From positions 1 to 30,394 of IMG/VR virus record IMGVR_UViG_3300009068_000126: a stretch of DNA of 30,394 nucleotides, one strand, 5' to 3'. Below, one piece after another: positions 6,982-12,928 of this stretch. The position numbers and the translations under genes were made by a program. This DNA comes from a virus. The stretch's first letter is position 1; the number at the start of each line of letters is the position of its first letter. A model generated the notes under the pieces. The model saw only the letters and a list, made by a program, of their open reading frames with translations, made no database searches and was not told the origin of the DNA.

Positions 6982-7220
6982 CGCTGGGCGCTCCACATCC
7001 GTGCGACGGACGGGTTAGGGTGATAAGCGGGCTCAGGTTCGTACCCGCCGCGAATTAAAAGCGAATGTTGTTGGTAGTGCTTCTTTTGAGGTTGATTAGT
7101 TACCGCCGTGTTACTATTTCGGCGTAAGTCAGTATAGTGATAAGTGTTGGCAGTGGAGGGATTTGAACCCCCGATTCTATTTCCCTCTACGTTTTGATTG
7201 ATTATGGTTGGAAGTGTCAT
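6978..7220 (-). CDS. Doubtful frame crossing the attP core
   Basis: An open frame of 80 codons from ATG 7220. Its first part (NVEGNRIGGSNPSTA) is simply the translation of the tRNA 3' end. The later part (RGGYEPEPAYHPNPSVARMW) looks more protein-like, and its stop overlaps the next ATG as ATGA, so something may be translated here. There is no clear ribosome site. If real, integration would swap its 5' end for host sequence. Confidence 0.2.
   Translation of the reverse strand: MTLPTIINQNVEGNRIGGSNPSTANTYHYTDLRRNSNTAVTNQPQKKHYQQHSLLIRGGYEPEPAYHPNPSVARMWSAQR
7101..7128. repeat. Inverted repeat beside attP
   Basis: TTACCGCCG at 7101-7109 pairs with CGGCGTAA at 7121-7128, with one bulged base and an 11-nt loop. 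It lies 20 bp outside the tRNA-derived core, on the replication-operon side. It lacks a T-tract. It could be an arm-type or accessory-protein site for recombination, or slow transcription entering from the host tRNA after integration. Confidence 0.4.
7148..7190 (-). other. attP core: 3' end of a tRNA gene
   Basis: Read on the minus strand, 7172-7156 gives a complete TpsiC arm (stem GGGGG / CCCTC with one G-U pair, loop TTCAAAT). It is followed by a 7-nt acceptor 3' strand CACTGCC (7155-7149) and an A discriminator at 7148, with no encoded CCA. No matching GGCAGTG 5' half or anticodon arm lies upstream, so this is only the 3' part of a tRNA, as expected for a phage attachment core that restores the host tRNA on integration. 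The integrase gene begins about 75 bp away. The outer limit near 7190 is a guess; the tRNA identity cannot be read. Confidence 0.8.
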
Positions 7221-7264
7221 TGTGATATCTTGCGTTAAACAGAGGAAATGTTACCCTTAATACC

Positions 7265-8362
7265 TTGGCTTATTCTTACATTAAAAGGGGAAGTCCTTGG
7301 TTTTTTATTCGTTCTAAAGATCCAATGGGTAAGTGGCGCAGTAAAGCCACCCGCTACCGAATCGACAACACGCTTCACCGCGCCAAGGCAACGGCCGAGG
7401 CGGCTCGAATCGGTGTGAACGAAAAGCGCAGAGATTGCGGCCACGAGTGGGTCGATGATTTGATCGAAAATCATCCCGTTTCCGCTCTGACAAAAATTTA
7501 TTACAGGAATTGCTGGCGTCATCTGGCGAGATTTATTAGTGAGAAAAAAATAACCCTGCAAGCGTTTTCTCCATCCGATTGTGAAATTTATTTGAAATGG
7601 CGCCAAAGCCTTACCCGCACGTCGGGCCGTAAGGCTGGACGCAACCAAGCGTGTGCGGATTTGAAGCTGCTCAAGTGGATTCACCGCCAAGGCCGACTGC
7701 TTGGGAAAATGGACTCCGTCGCCCTTCTGGATTACCGAATTAAAAGAAGCCCGATCGCACGCATCAAACCTGTTTTTTCGGATAATGAGATTAAAATCAC
7801 CCGGAAGGCTTTGGCCGTGGAAGGCATGCCCGAATGGATGCGAGTCAGCTTTGAGATCGCCCTGGCCACTGGCTGCCGACTCCGCGAGACCCAGATCCCG
7901 CTCGACTGCGTGGATCTCAAGAACCGAATCCTTACTTTCCCCACACCCAAAGGCGGATCCGGCAAATCGTTTAGCATCCCCATCCCGGCCGCCATCGAAC
8001 CCATGCTGGCCAGAATGAAGGCCGAGGGCCGCAAGATCACTTGCGAAGTCCCCCGCACGCGAGCCTCGCTTTGCTGGCGTCGCTTGCTGGATATATGCGG
8101 TCTTAAACGTCACTGCTTCCACTCCCTTCGGGTAACTCGTGTGACTCGATTGCGGCTTTCAGGCTGTTCTCAATCTGTCGCCATGCGACTCGTGAACCAC
8201 TCTTCGACGTTAGTGCATGAACTTTACCAGCGGCACTGCGTAGACGATCTCCGCGATGCAGTGAACTTAGGCCAGTCTGCATCAGCCTCCACCGATCAAA
8301 ATCAGACGGAATTACCTTTCCCGCGATCAGTGGGAATCCAGGCAACGCCTGCATTTGCTTGA
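7265..8362 (+). CDS. int: Tyrosine recombinase, phage integrase
   Basis: A 365-aa site-specific recombinase. The N-terminus (SYIKRGSPWFFIRSKDPMGKW) is the usual integrase arm-binding opening. A SAM-like core-binding domain spans about 65-155, and the catalytic domain about 165-330. The catalytic set is complete: R205 (ATGCRLRE), K229 in the beta-hairpin, H286-x-x-R289 (HSLR), H312 and nucleophile Y321 (HELYQRH). I kept the TTG start at 7265 because it gives the normal N-terminus; no in-frame ATG exists upstream, although the AGAGGAAA at 7241 is rather far. It acts at the adjacent tRNA-derived attP. Its last 260 bp are overlapped antisense by the excisionase-like gene. Confidence 0.93.
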   Translation: MAYSYIKRGSPWFFIRSKDPMGKWRSKATRYRIDNTLHRAKATAEAARIGVNEKRRDCGHEWVDDLIENHPVSALTKIYYRNCWRHLARFISEKKITLQAFSPSDCEIYLKWRQSLTRTSGRKAGRNQACADLKLLKWIHRQGRLLGKMDSVALLDYRIKRSPIARIKPVFSDNEIKITRKALAVEGMPEWMRVSFEIALATGCRLRETQIPLDCVDLKNRILTFPTPKGGSGKSFSIPIPAAIEPMLARMKAEGRKITCEVPRTRASLCWRRLLDICGLKRHCFHSLRVTRVTRLRLSGCSQSVAMRLVNHSSTLVHELYQRHCVDDLRDAVNLGQSASASTDQNQTELPFPRSVGIQATPAFA

Positions 8363-8468
8363 TACGGACATAACCGAACCCGTAAGCAGCGCCTAGCTGG
8401 CGAAGTGAAAGAGCTTGGTTCTTCTGACGAAGTTTCATGGCAGTATCGTTGAGGCGCCCCAAGCTCAT
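8103..8468 (-). CDS. Excisionase-like HTH protein
   Basis: A 121-aa protein. Residues about 12-60 (LRQKNQALSLRQLGAAYGF, then FPLIAGKVIPSDFDRWR) follow the winged-helix pattern of phage excisionases and AlpA-like regulators: an HTH, then FPx-x-GK, then a D-F-x-x-W closing motif. The basic C-terminal half is less ordered. It starts 7 bp after the stop of the RHH regulator at 8476-8637, so the two form a short operon. It overlaps the integrase 3' end on the opposite strand, including the codons for H286, R289, H312 and Y321. Likely role: bending att DNA and directing excision. A repressor role is possible. Confidence 0.65.
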   Translation of the reverse strand: MSLGRLNDTAMKLRQKNQALSLRQLGAAYGFGYVRIKQMQALPGFPLIAGKVIPSDFDRWRLMQTGLSSLHRGDRLRSAAGKVHALTSKSGSRVAWRQIENSLKAAIESHELPEGSGSSDV

Positions 8469-8475
8469 GGCGTAT

Positions 8476-8637
8476 CTAGCTTGGCTCTCCCGATGCTCTT
8501 GCGAGCAGTTGGGTGACGAGCTGGGAAAGTGAAATCCGACGGGCAGCGGCCAGTTTCTGTGCTGCCTTTTTCAAGGCAACAGGCAGGACTAGATTTGTCT
8601 TTTCTGCTTTGTTACCATTGAGACATCGGCGAGGCAT
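8476..8637 (-). CDS. Ribbon-helix-helix regulator A (53 aa)
   Basis: An ATG frame of 53 codons. The product has the CopG/Arc layout: an N-terminal strand TNLVLPV (residues 15-21) that would lie in the DNA major groove, then helix ALKKAAQKLAAARR, the turn ISLSQ, and helix LVTQLLARA. It diverges from a second RHH gene on the other strand, with inverted TACGCA/TGCGTA repeats between them, and precedes the excisionase-like gene. This places it as one side of a lysogeny switch, binding the intergenic repeats as a dimer. It lies in the position of a repressor or Cro; which one cannot be decided from sequence. Confidence 0.75.
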   Translation of the reverse strand: MPRRCLNGNKAEKTNLVLPVALKKAAQKLAAARRISLSQLVTQLLARASGEPS

Positions 8638-8647
8638 ACGCCTTGAC

Positions 8648-8664
8648 TACGCATAGTCTGCGTA
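8648..8664. promoter_or_regulatory. Operator-like inverted repeat O1
   Basis: TACGCA-N5-TGCGTA, perfect 6-bp half-sites, 11 bp upstream of the start of the leftward RHH gene. A further single half-site (ATACGC) overlaps that start at 8636. Its position suits autoregulation of the leftward RHH-excisionase operon. Confidence 0.6.
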
Positions 8665-8714
8665 TTGTCCACAACTTTCTTTTAGGTTGTTAAAGTTTCT
8701 TTCAATCTTGCGGG

Positions 8715-8729
8715 GCGTATAAATTACGC
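8715..8729. promoter_or_regulatory. Operator-like inverted repeat O2 over a -10 box
   Basis: GCGTA-N5-TACGC, the same half-site in the opposite relative orientation to O1. It brackets a TATAAAT sequence (8718-8724) that is the best -10 candidate for the rightward RHH gene starting at 8745. Binding here would block that promoter. No strong -35 is visible. Confidence 0.55.
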
Positions 8730-8744
8730 ATACAATGTTCCCCT

Positions 8745-8888
8745 ATGAAAAAGGTGAAAACAAACCTTACGATCGACCCAAAGGTAAAACGCAACGGCGA
8801 GCGGCTGGCCAAGAAAGGCGGATTAAGTCTTTCCGCCTTTATCACGACTTTGCTCGTCAAAGAGCTGGCCAACGAAAAGAAACGCTAG
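8745..8888 (+). CDS. Ribbon-helix-helix regulator B (47 aa)
   Basis: A 47-codon gene with product MKKVKTNLTIDPKVKRNGER, then LAKKGGLSLSAFITTLLVKELANEKKR. The strand TNLTIDP, first helix, LSLSA turn and second helix match the RHH fold, and the TNLxxP and SLSxxxTxLL elements are shared with the divergent regulator A, suggesting that the two are distant paralogues. It is the only rightward gene besides the integrase. Its stop overlaps the stop of the convergent winged-helix gene (CTAG). Likely role: the opposing repressor of the switch. The ATG at 8745 is chosen over 8735 because only this frame gives an RHH protein. Confidence 0.75.
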   Translation: MKKVKTNLTIDPKVKRNGERLAKKGGLSLSAFITTLLVKELANEKKR

Positions 8889-9172
8889 GATTTGATCAGT
8901 TTGTAGTACGGCACTTTGCGGCAGTATTGGCCACGCGGGCCGCGGGCGCCGACAGTCTTGGATACTTTAGCCACTGCAAACGTGCGTCGTTCAGCCTTTT
9001 TCAACTTTACTAATTCAGTCAGCACGCGATTGGCATGGCTTTTGGAAAAGTTCCACATTTTTGCCACTTGCAACGCCGACATCCACCCTGGCGGCACTTC
9101 CTCAACACGACGTGTTTTCATGTGCTCATTGAGCACCTCCGCCCAGTCTTTTTCTAAACTGGCAGCCGCCAT
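8885..9172 (-). CDS. Winged-helix DNA-binding protein (95 aa)
   Basis: Starts at the ATG at 9172, directly behind GGAGGAG, within the last codons of the metallophosphoesterase gene. Residues about 28-70 (PPGWMSALQVAKMWNFSKSHANRVLTELVKLKKAERRTF) form a MarR/replication-type winged HTH. The C-terminus is basic (VGARGPRGQYCRKVPYYKLIKS). It is the last gene of the leftward late block, next to the lysogeny switch, so it may regulate late or early transcription. No effector domain is present. Confidence 0.65.
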   Translation of the reverse strand: MAAASLEKDWAEVLNEHMKTRRVEEVPPGWMSALQVAKMWNFSKSHANRVLTELVKLKKAERRTFAVAKVSKTVGARGPRGQYCRKVPYYKLIKS

Positions 9173-9903
9173 ACTCCTCCAACTGGGCTGACCACGTTGA
9201 CCGTGCATCCGTCACCGCCATCCAGATATTCGCCATAAGCAATCCCGTGCGACCAGCGAGTCACAGACCGCATCCGTCTGGCATATCCCATAGAGGCTAT
9301 GTCGGCCAAGCAGCCGATCGACCATCCCACAGGCGCACCGATGCAACGGCCGGGCGATCGATCAACCCGATGCAGATGCCCCATCACCATAGGCCGGCGG
9401 AGCATTTCTACGTGATCACGCACTGCTGATTCTGAAAACATAAAACCATGCCCAAACGCCGTCCCGCCTAGGTCATGCCAGCCTGTCTCGATGTCGTATG
9501 GGATAAACTTTGCCCGCAGATCTTTCGCTAGGTTGTGGATCTCCGACAGCGCAGACGTGCAACAGTGCGCCACAATGGCCGATGGCGAGCGTTGTAGGGC
9601 GGTAAGGCGGTGCTCATGGTTTCCCTCAAAGATGAACTGTGGAGCCAATTCTCGAACGAAATTAAGGCCAGCATCAAAGTCCTCTCTGATGCTGTTCCCA
9701 CGTTCCGGGCTGTCAGGATCCCGGCGGGCGTTGCCCATAAGGCACGACAGATCCACGAAGTCGCCAAGGTGCAGAGTCGTATCCCCTGGGCGGATCCACC
9801 TCCGCTTCATTTCCAGCGCAGCTTTGCAGGCTTCAGCGTTTGCCAGGTGCCCGTGGCTGCATGATACGGCCAGCCACCTTTTCCATTTGCGGATTACTTT
9901 CAC
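9154..9903 (-). CDS. Calcineurin-like metallophosphoesterase
   Basis: A 249-aa enzyme with most of the binuclear metallophosphatase motifs: LHLGDFVD (about 44-51), FEGNHEHR (GNHE, about 91-98), GHGF (about 155-158) and VMGHLHR (GHLH, about 172-178). The first motif, normally D-x-H, reads C15-S-H17, so one metal ligand is altered. Phage members of this family act on nucleic acids or cyclic/phosphorylated nucleotides, and the substrate here is unknown. It starts with GTG, overlapping the MazG-like stop as GTGA. A role against nucleotide-based host defence is possible but speculative. Confidence 0.85.
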   Translation of the reverse strand: MKVIRKWKRWLAVSCSHGHLANAEACKAALEMKRRWIRPGDTTLHLGDFVDLSCLMGNARRDPDSPERGNSIREDFDAGLNFVRELAPQFIFEGNHEHRLTALQRSPSAIVAHCCTSALSEIHNLAKDLRAKFIPYDIETGWHDLGGTAFGHGFMFSESAVRDHVEMLRRPMVMGHLHRVDRSPGRCIGAPVGWSIGCLADIASMGYARRMRSVTRWSHGIAYGEYLDGGDGCTVNVVSPVGGVWRLPV

Positions 9904-10217
9904 TGCTTGTCCTCTGCAGACGGAAATCCTTCCAAAACGGCGAGGATCTGACGGCAGCTCTCCCGCGATTGAGCGGCCGCAACCGTCTCGTCAGACGCAC
10001 CACGCAAAGCAAGGTCGCCGATGACGGATAGCTGCATCTTCAAAGTGTGGACGTAGGTGCACAGATCCAAAATCTCGTCCCACGCATCTTTCCACACTGG
10101 CCGCCGCCACAGCGCACCGCCGTGTTCATCTTGACCTTTGCGATATTTGGCCGACACATCCCGCACCAAGTCGGCAAGGATCCCTTGCAAATGCTTCTCA
10201 TGCTCTGGACTCATCAT
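9900..10217 (-). CDS. MazG-like (all-alpha NTP pyrophosphohydrolase-related) protein
   Basis: A protein of about 105 aa from the ATG at 10217, which overlaps the endolysin stop as ATGA. The segment KYRKGQDEHGGALWRRPVWKDAWDEILDLCTYVHTL has the EHGG...E-x2-D spacing common to short phage MazG-like proteins, in which acidic residues on two helices hold magnesium. Such enzymes hydrolyse nucleoside triphosphates and can affect the dNTP pool or alarmones. The second half is helical and unassigned. Adjacent to the phosphoesterase, which suggests a nucleotide-related pair. Confidence 0.6.
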   Translation of the reverse strand: MMSPEHEKHLQGILADLVRDVSAKYRKGQDEHGGALWRRPVWKDAWDEILDLCTYVHTLKMQLSVIGDLALRGASDETVAAAQSRESCRQILAVLEGFPSAEDKQ

Positions 10218-10738
10218 CTGGAACTCCACGGCCTGCCGCTGACTAGGTTTTTCTTCTTCACCGCAAATCCTTTGACGACTAGAGGTTCGGTTTTTTGTTC
10301 CACACCATCGCGGGGAATGTCACGCCAGCTCTTGTATTCGCTAGCCTGAAGATGGCCAGTCTCCCAAGAGATTGGATCTAGGCCAAAGGTTAGCCCCACG
10401 TGCTCGCCAAGGCGGAAAGCGGTTTCGTCGTCCCAATCGGATGCGTATAGATCCGCATTTTTTGGAGCTGGTTTAATCGGCACCCAATCAAACGCCAGCC
10501 CGTAATTGTGATACGATTGCCCCGATTTGGCCTTGGTCACGATCCGGCCGCCACTCGTCCTGCCTTTAGCAAACAGCGCAGCCTGCTCCTCCATGGTTCG
10601 CCTTCCACAGTAGATCAGCGGGGTGATCCTGCTGGCCACCATTTCATTTAGCCATCCTCTCACCCGCTTTTGAAAGCTGGCGTCTAGCGTATCGATGGCC
10701 CGCAAGGTGCGAGCGCTTGCCTCACTGAGGCTGGTCAC
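10214..10738 (-). CDS. Endolysin, M15 family L-Ala-D-Glu/D-Ala-D-Ala peptidase
   Basis: 174 aa. The zinc-peptidase core spans residues about 35-135: R46/R47 and EEQAALFAKGRT, then IVTKAKSGQSYHNYGLAFD, giving zinc ligands H77 and D84, and SWETGHLQ, giving E126 and H129. This is the layout of the T5/A500 endolysin-like VanY family, which cuts peptide stems in peptidoglycan. No signal peptide is present, so release would depend on the holin-like proteins encoded upstream. It starts at GTG, overlapping the lipoprotein stop. The C-terminal ~35 residues are basic and may bind the wall. Confidence 0.88.
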   Translation of the reverse strand: MTSLSEASARTLRAIDTLDASFQKRVRGWLNEMVASRITPLIYCGRRTMEEQAALFAKGRTSGGRIVTKAKSGQSYHNYGLAFDWVPIKPAPKNADLYASDWDDETAFRLGEHVGLTFGLDPISWETGHLQASEYKSWRDIPRDGVEQKTEPLVVKGFAVKKKNLVSGRPWSSR

Positions 10739-10983
10739 TGATTCCTCGCTCGCTCTCTTTCAGTTTCCGCCAGGCTGTCAGATAACGCCTTGAGCGCCTG
10801 TGCATAGAGATCTCTGTAAGCCTGCGGGCATGGTTTGTTTGCTCGTTCCGCTTTGTCCCAAGCATAGATGAAATAGCTGATGCTGTCCTGCGACGGCGGC
10901 GGGCCGTCCTGCGTTTGCGTCGTGGCACAGCTGCACAGCGCCAGAGCGCTAATCAGTAGGAGGGCGATGCGTCCACCAGGCAT
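10735..10983 (-). CDS. Lipoprotein, outer-membrane spanin candidate
   Basis: 82 aa. A signal sequence (PGGRIALLLISALAL) ends in a lipobox LCSC, so the mature chain would start at Cys19 as a lipoprotein. It continues with a proline-rich stretch (GPPPSQ) and a helical, charged C-terminal part. Its start lies inside the preceding small membrane gene in another frame, the classical nested Rz/Rz1 arrangement. AAAGGGA precedes the ATG. The likely role is joining inner and outer membranes for the last step of lysis. It is longer than most Rz1 proteins, so an unrelated lipoprotein is possible. Confidence 0.6.
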   Translation of the reverse strand: MPGGRIALLLISALALCSCATTQTQDGPPPSQDSISYFIYAWDKAERANKPCPQAYRDLYAQALKALSDSLAETERERARNQ

Positions 10984-11116
10984 TGATGTCCCTTTGTCTT
11001 TTGCGGCGTTCTAGTTCGATTGCCTCAAAGTTGCGTTGGAGTGGCGATTTGCGTTTCAGGATCCAGAGGACAATTCCAAACAACCCGCCTAGCGCCGTCA
11101 GGATGCCGGCGATCAT
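10949..11116 (-). CDS. Inner-membrane spanin candidate (55 aa)
   Basis: A 55-codon ATG gene: one N-terminal membrane helix (MIAGILTALGGLFGIVLWIL), then a strongly charged helical tail (NFEAIELERRKRQRDINAWW). This is the topology of an i-spanin, although very short. The lipoprotein gene begins inside it, out of frame by 133 nt from its start. Together they fit an i-/o-spanin pair directly upstream of the endolysin. Alternative: a small holin-associated protein. Confidence 0.55.
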   Translation of the reverse strand: MIAGILTALGGLFGIVLWILKRKSPLQRNFEAIELERRKRQRDINAWWTHRPPTD

Positions 11117-11122
11117 GGGCGT

Positions 11123-11293
11123 TTATTTGCGAGAAAACTTTGACAAGAAATCGACGATCTTTTGGAGCGTCCGTTCAGGTTCTTCACCTGGGATGAACGC
11201 AGCCACGGCTGCAACGGCTGCCAGTAGTGCGGTAAGTGCGCCAAGGGCGCCAAGCCAGTCAATTTTAAGTAGTTGGGGGATGAGTTGTTCCAT
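11123..11293 (-). CDS. Small membrane protein, holin candidate (56 aa)
   Basis: 56 aa with one hydrophobic segment (residues about 13-34, LGALGALTALLAAVAAVAAFI), preceded by a short polar N-terminus and followed by an acidic/basic amphipathic tail. Its ATG lies 19 nt after a TTGACAC motif and a CCCC-GCTA-GGGG palindrome, and there is no Shine-Dalgarno sequence. It sits between an XhlA-like gene and the spanin candidates, so it is a holin or antiholin candidate by position and topology only. Confidence 0.55.
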   Translation of the reverse strand: MEQLIPQLLKIDWLGALGALTALLAAVAAVAAFIPGEEPERTLQKIVDFLSKFSRK

Positions 11294-11305
11294 GCCCCTA
11301 GCGGG

Positions 11306-11312
11306 GTGTCAA
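11306..11312 (-). promoter_or_regulatory. TTGACAC start-associated motif (copy 1)
   Basis: TTGACAC begins 19 nt before the ATG of the holin candidate. Its TGA is the stop of the XhlA-like gene, and a CCCCGCTAGGGG palindrome follows it. Confidence 0.5.
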
Positions 11313-11569
11313 AGGCTGAATCGACGCTTAATCAATTCCCAGGCAGTGCTGACTACTGCCCCGGATACCAGTGCCAGCAGCCACAGTTTCGTTTTAATCG
11401 TGTGCGCTTCGCGCTCCATGTTAGTGAGGCGGCCGTGATACTCGCCCAGGCTGGCCTGCGACCTTTCTAATAAATCCAGAATTACCGACTGGCGAGTTTC
11501 GATCCGGGCCACAGAGATTCTTACCTCTGACAAACGCTCTGAAAGTTCAGCAACTTGGTCGGTGCTCAT
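11309..11569 (-). CDS. XhlA-like holin-associated membrane protein
   Basis: 86 aa. Residues 1-60 are a predicted coiled coil with heptad spacing (LSERLSEVRISVARIETRQSVILDLLERS...), followed by one membrane helix (LWLLALVSGAVVSTAWELI) and a basic tail RRFSL. This N-in, C-terminal anchor topology is that of XhlA/haemolysin-like proteins, which work with a holin to permeabilise the inner membrane. The start overlaps the upstream 51-aa gene stop as ATGA. Its stop codon is part of a TTGACAC motif. Confidence 0.65.
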   Translation of the reverse strand: MSTDQVAELSERLSEVRISVARIETRQSVILDLLERSQASLGEYHGRLTNMEREAHTIKTKLWLLALVSGAVVSTAWELIKRRFSL

Positions 11570-11721
11570 AAAACTGCGTTCTCGCTTCCTGGGGCAATCC
11601 GAACCATCTCCTCGCCCTTTTCGTTGTAGAACATTTCGATGTATCCCTCGGCCTCAAGCCAGCGCAGGCTGGCAGTAAATTCACGCCAGCCGGGCGTGTT
11701 GCGATCGTCGGGCGCAGTCAT
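11566..11721 (-). CDS. Small hypothetical protein (51 aa)
   Basis: An ATG frame of 51 codons (MTAPDDRNTPGWREFTASLRWL...) with an amphipathic helix and a beta-hairpin-like segment YIEMFYNEKGEEMVRIAP, resembling a tiny winged-helix or MerR-like element. It begins at the base following the upstream lipoprotein stop (TGAATG) and ends in ATGA with the XhlA-like gene. The coupling supports expression; function unknown. Confidence 0.55.
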   Translation of the reverse strand: MTAPDDRNTPGWREFTASLRWLEAEGYIEMFYNEKGEEMVRIAPGSENAVL

Positions 11722-11844
11722 TCATTTCACCTGGCCTGCGTCGGTGGCAGCTCCCATGTCCGAATAACGAGGAAGCTGCGTATCGATTTCCGTGTGCCTT
11801 GGAGAGCAAGAGGAGAACAATAAGGCGATGAGGAGGAGGGGCAT
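11722..11844 (-). CDS. Small lipoprotein (40 aa)
   Basis: MPLLLIALLFSSCSPRHTEI... has a short signal sequence with lipobox FSSC, giving a mature lipoprotein of about 28 residues, the size of a classical Rz1. It starts 1 bp after the LamG gene stop. It competes with the 82-aa lipoprotein as o-spanin, although it lacks a nested i-spanin partner and sits four genes upstream. Alternatively it is a surface lipoprotein that blocks superinfection. Confidence 0.5.
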   Translation of the reverse strand: MPLLLIALLFSSCSPRHTEIDTQLPRYSDMGAATDAGQVK

Positions 11845-11845
11845 T

Positions 11846-12640
11846 TTAGTAGATTGCGTATTTAGCATTTAGATACGCCTCTACTTGCTGACGTTCTTGG
11901 GTTGTAATCGCTCTATTGTATATCACCAATTCAGCAAGATTAAATTTAGCTGGAAGATATACAGATCCATCGCCAAGTTGCCCGCCAATTCCCCATACTC
12001 CATCAGACGCATTAGTTGTAGAATAAGATGATGGGTCTAGCGAACCAACTAAAGTTCCGTTCTTATGGAAATTTACCATTGTTCCAGTGTTTGAAACAGC
12101 TACAACTGCTGTTTCTGTTCCGATAATTTCACTGCTTTGTGATTCTGTTTCACCAGTGAAATTGCTTCCAACCATAGCCGAATAGTTTGGAGATGTATTT
12201 CCATAAGATCCAAATGTAAAACCAATTTCAAATGATCCAGATGCACCGCTTGGGAGAAGCCACCGCTGGGCTGAACCATCTACTACAACTTCTGAGTCAA
12301 CTGCTTTGGCTACTGCAATAATTGAAATTGGAGTGTTATAACTTACTGCCAAGAAACTTGGTGTAACTAATAGGCTGGTGTCTGAATCTAAAAATCTTAT
12401 TGTAGGCAATCCATTTACAGAGCTGGAAACAAATAAAGGCTCGTATCCAACATCAAAAGGAGTTGCATTATTTCCATTCCCACTCTGATCTGCCCAAGCT
12501 ATTACATTTGATGCGGAAAGAGTAACACCAGCATCGGCCTTGAGCCAGAGAGATAGGCCTGACAATGGGATTGAAGAGCCGCCTCCGCCTGCACCTGTTA
12601 TCGATAGGGAACGAAGCCTCAGGCCAAGGCCAAGGTTCAT
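11846..12640 (-). CDS. LamG/concanavalin-A-like tail adhesion protein
   Basis: 264 aa. After a Gly/Ser-rich N-terminal linker (GAGGGGSS), residues about 25-262 read as a LamG jelly roll: GLSLWLKADAG, AWADQSGNGNNA, and the closing AELVIYNRAITTQERQQVEAYLNAKY, which is very typical of LamG_3 domains. Such domains bind sugars, so it is probably a receptor-binding or fibre-tip protein. It ends the tail-fibre block. Codons are AT-richer than in the replication region, consistent with exchange of adhesion modules. Confidence 0.75.
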   Translation of the reverse strand: MNLGLGLRLRSLSITGAGGGGSSIPLSGLSLWLKADAGVTLSASNVIAWADQSGNGNNATPFDVGYEPLFVSSSVNGLPTIRFLDSDTSLLVTPSFLAVSYNTPISIIAVAKAVDSEVVVDGSAQRWLLPSGASGSFEIGFTFGSYGNTSPNYSAMVGSNFTGETESQSSEIIGTETAVVAVSNTGTMVNFHKNGTLVGSLDPSSYSTTNASDGVWGIGGQLGDGSVYLPAKFNLAELVIYNRAITTQERQQVEAYLNAKYAIY

Positions 12641-12643
12641 TGT

Positions 12644-12913
12644 TTAGTATCCCCGCGTGTAAGCGATTGCCCTACCAGTGGCGAGCTGAAAGGCGGTGAC
12701 GGCCGCAAATAGAACAAAGCCAGCCGGGAATGTGATTCCAGTCAACGCAGAGCCAGCAAGAGCGGTTTGACTAACGGACGTAAAGGATGAGTCAGAAATA
12801 AACTGGATGGCCTGAAAGTTGCCTGTGACGGCTGCAGTAGTGGTTGCAACTCTGCCGCCATATTCGCCAACGGTAAGGGATGTGTCTTGATTAATTTGAA
12901 GATCGTATGCCAT
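12644..12913 (-). CDS. Small structural protein of the fibre block (89 aa)
   Basis: 89 aa, Ala/Thr/Ser-rich and beta-like throughout (SLTVGEYGGRVATTTAAVTGNFQAIQFISDSSFTSV...), without charge clusters, signal or membrane span apart from a mild hydrophobic stretch (FPAGFVLFAAVTAFQ). It resembles small virion cap or trimerisation proteins, but I cannot name a family. It lies between the large fibre and the LamG protein, after a TTGACAC motif, with weak GAGAG as ribosome site. Confidence 0.6.
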   Translation of the reverse strand: MAYDLQINQDTSLTVGEYGGRVATTTAAVTGNFQAIQFISDSSFTSVSQTALAGSALTGITFPAGFVLFAAVTAFQLATGRAIAYTRGY

Positions 12914-12928
12914 ATAACTCTCAAACCC

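Noticed and set aside
7148-7220. Complete tRNA gene
   Set aside because: Only the T-arm and acceptor 3' strand are present; no 5' acceptor strand GGCAGTG, D-arm or anticodon arm can be found upstream.
7235-8122. 295-codon open frame antisense to the integrase
   Set aside because: The integrase on the other strand has complete catalytic motifs; this frame shows no recognisable domain and mirrors the integrase codons.
8735-9013. 92-codon plus-strand frame starting MFPYEKGENK
   Set aside because: The ATG at 8745 in another frame gives a clear ribbon-helix-helix protein; the longer frame has no domain and runs antisense into the winged-helix gene.
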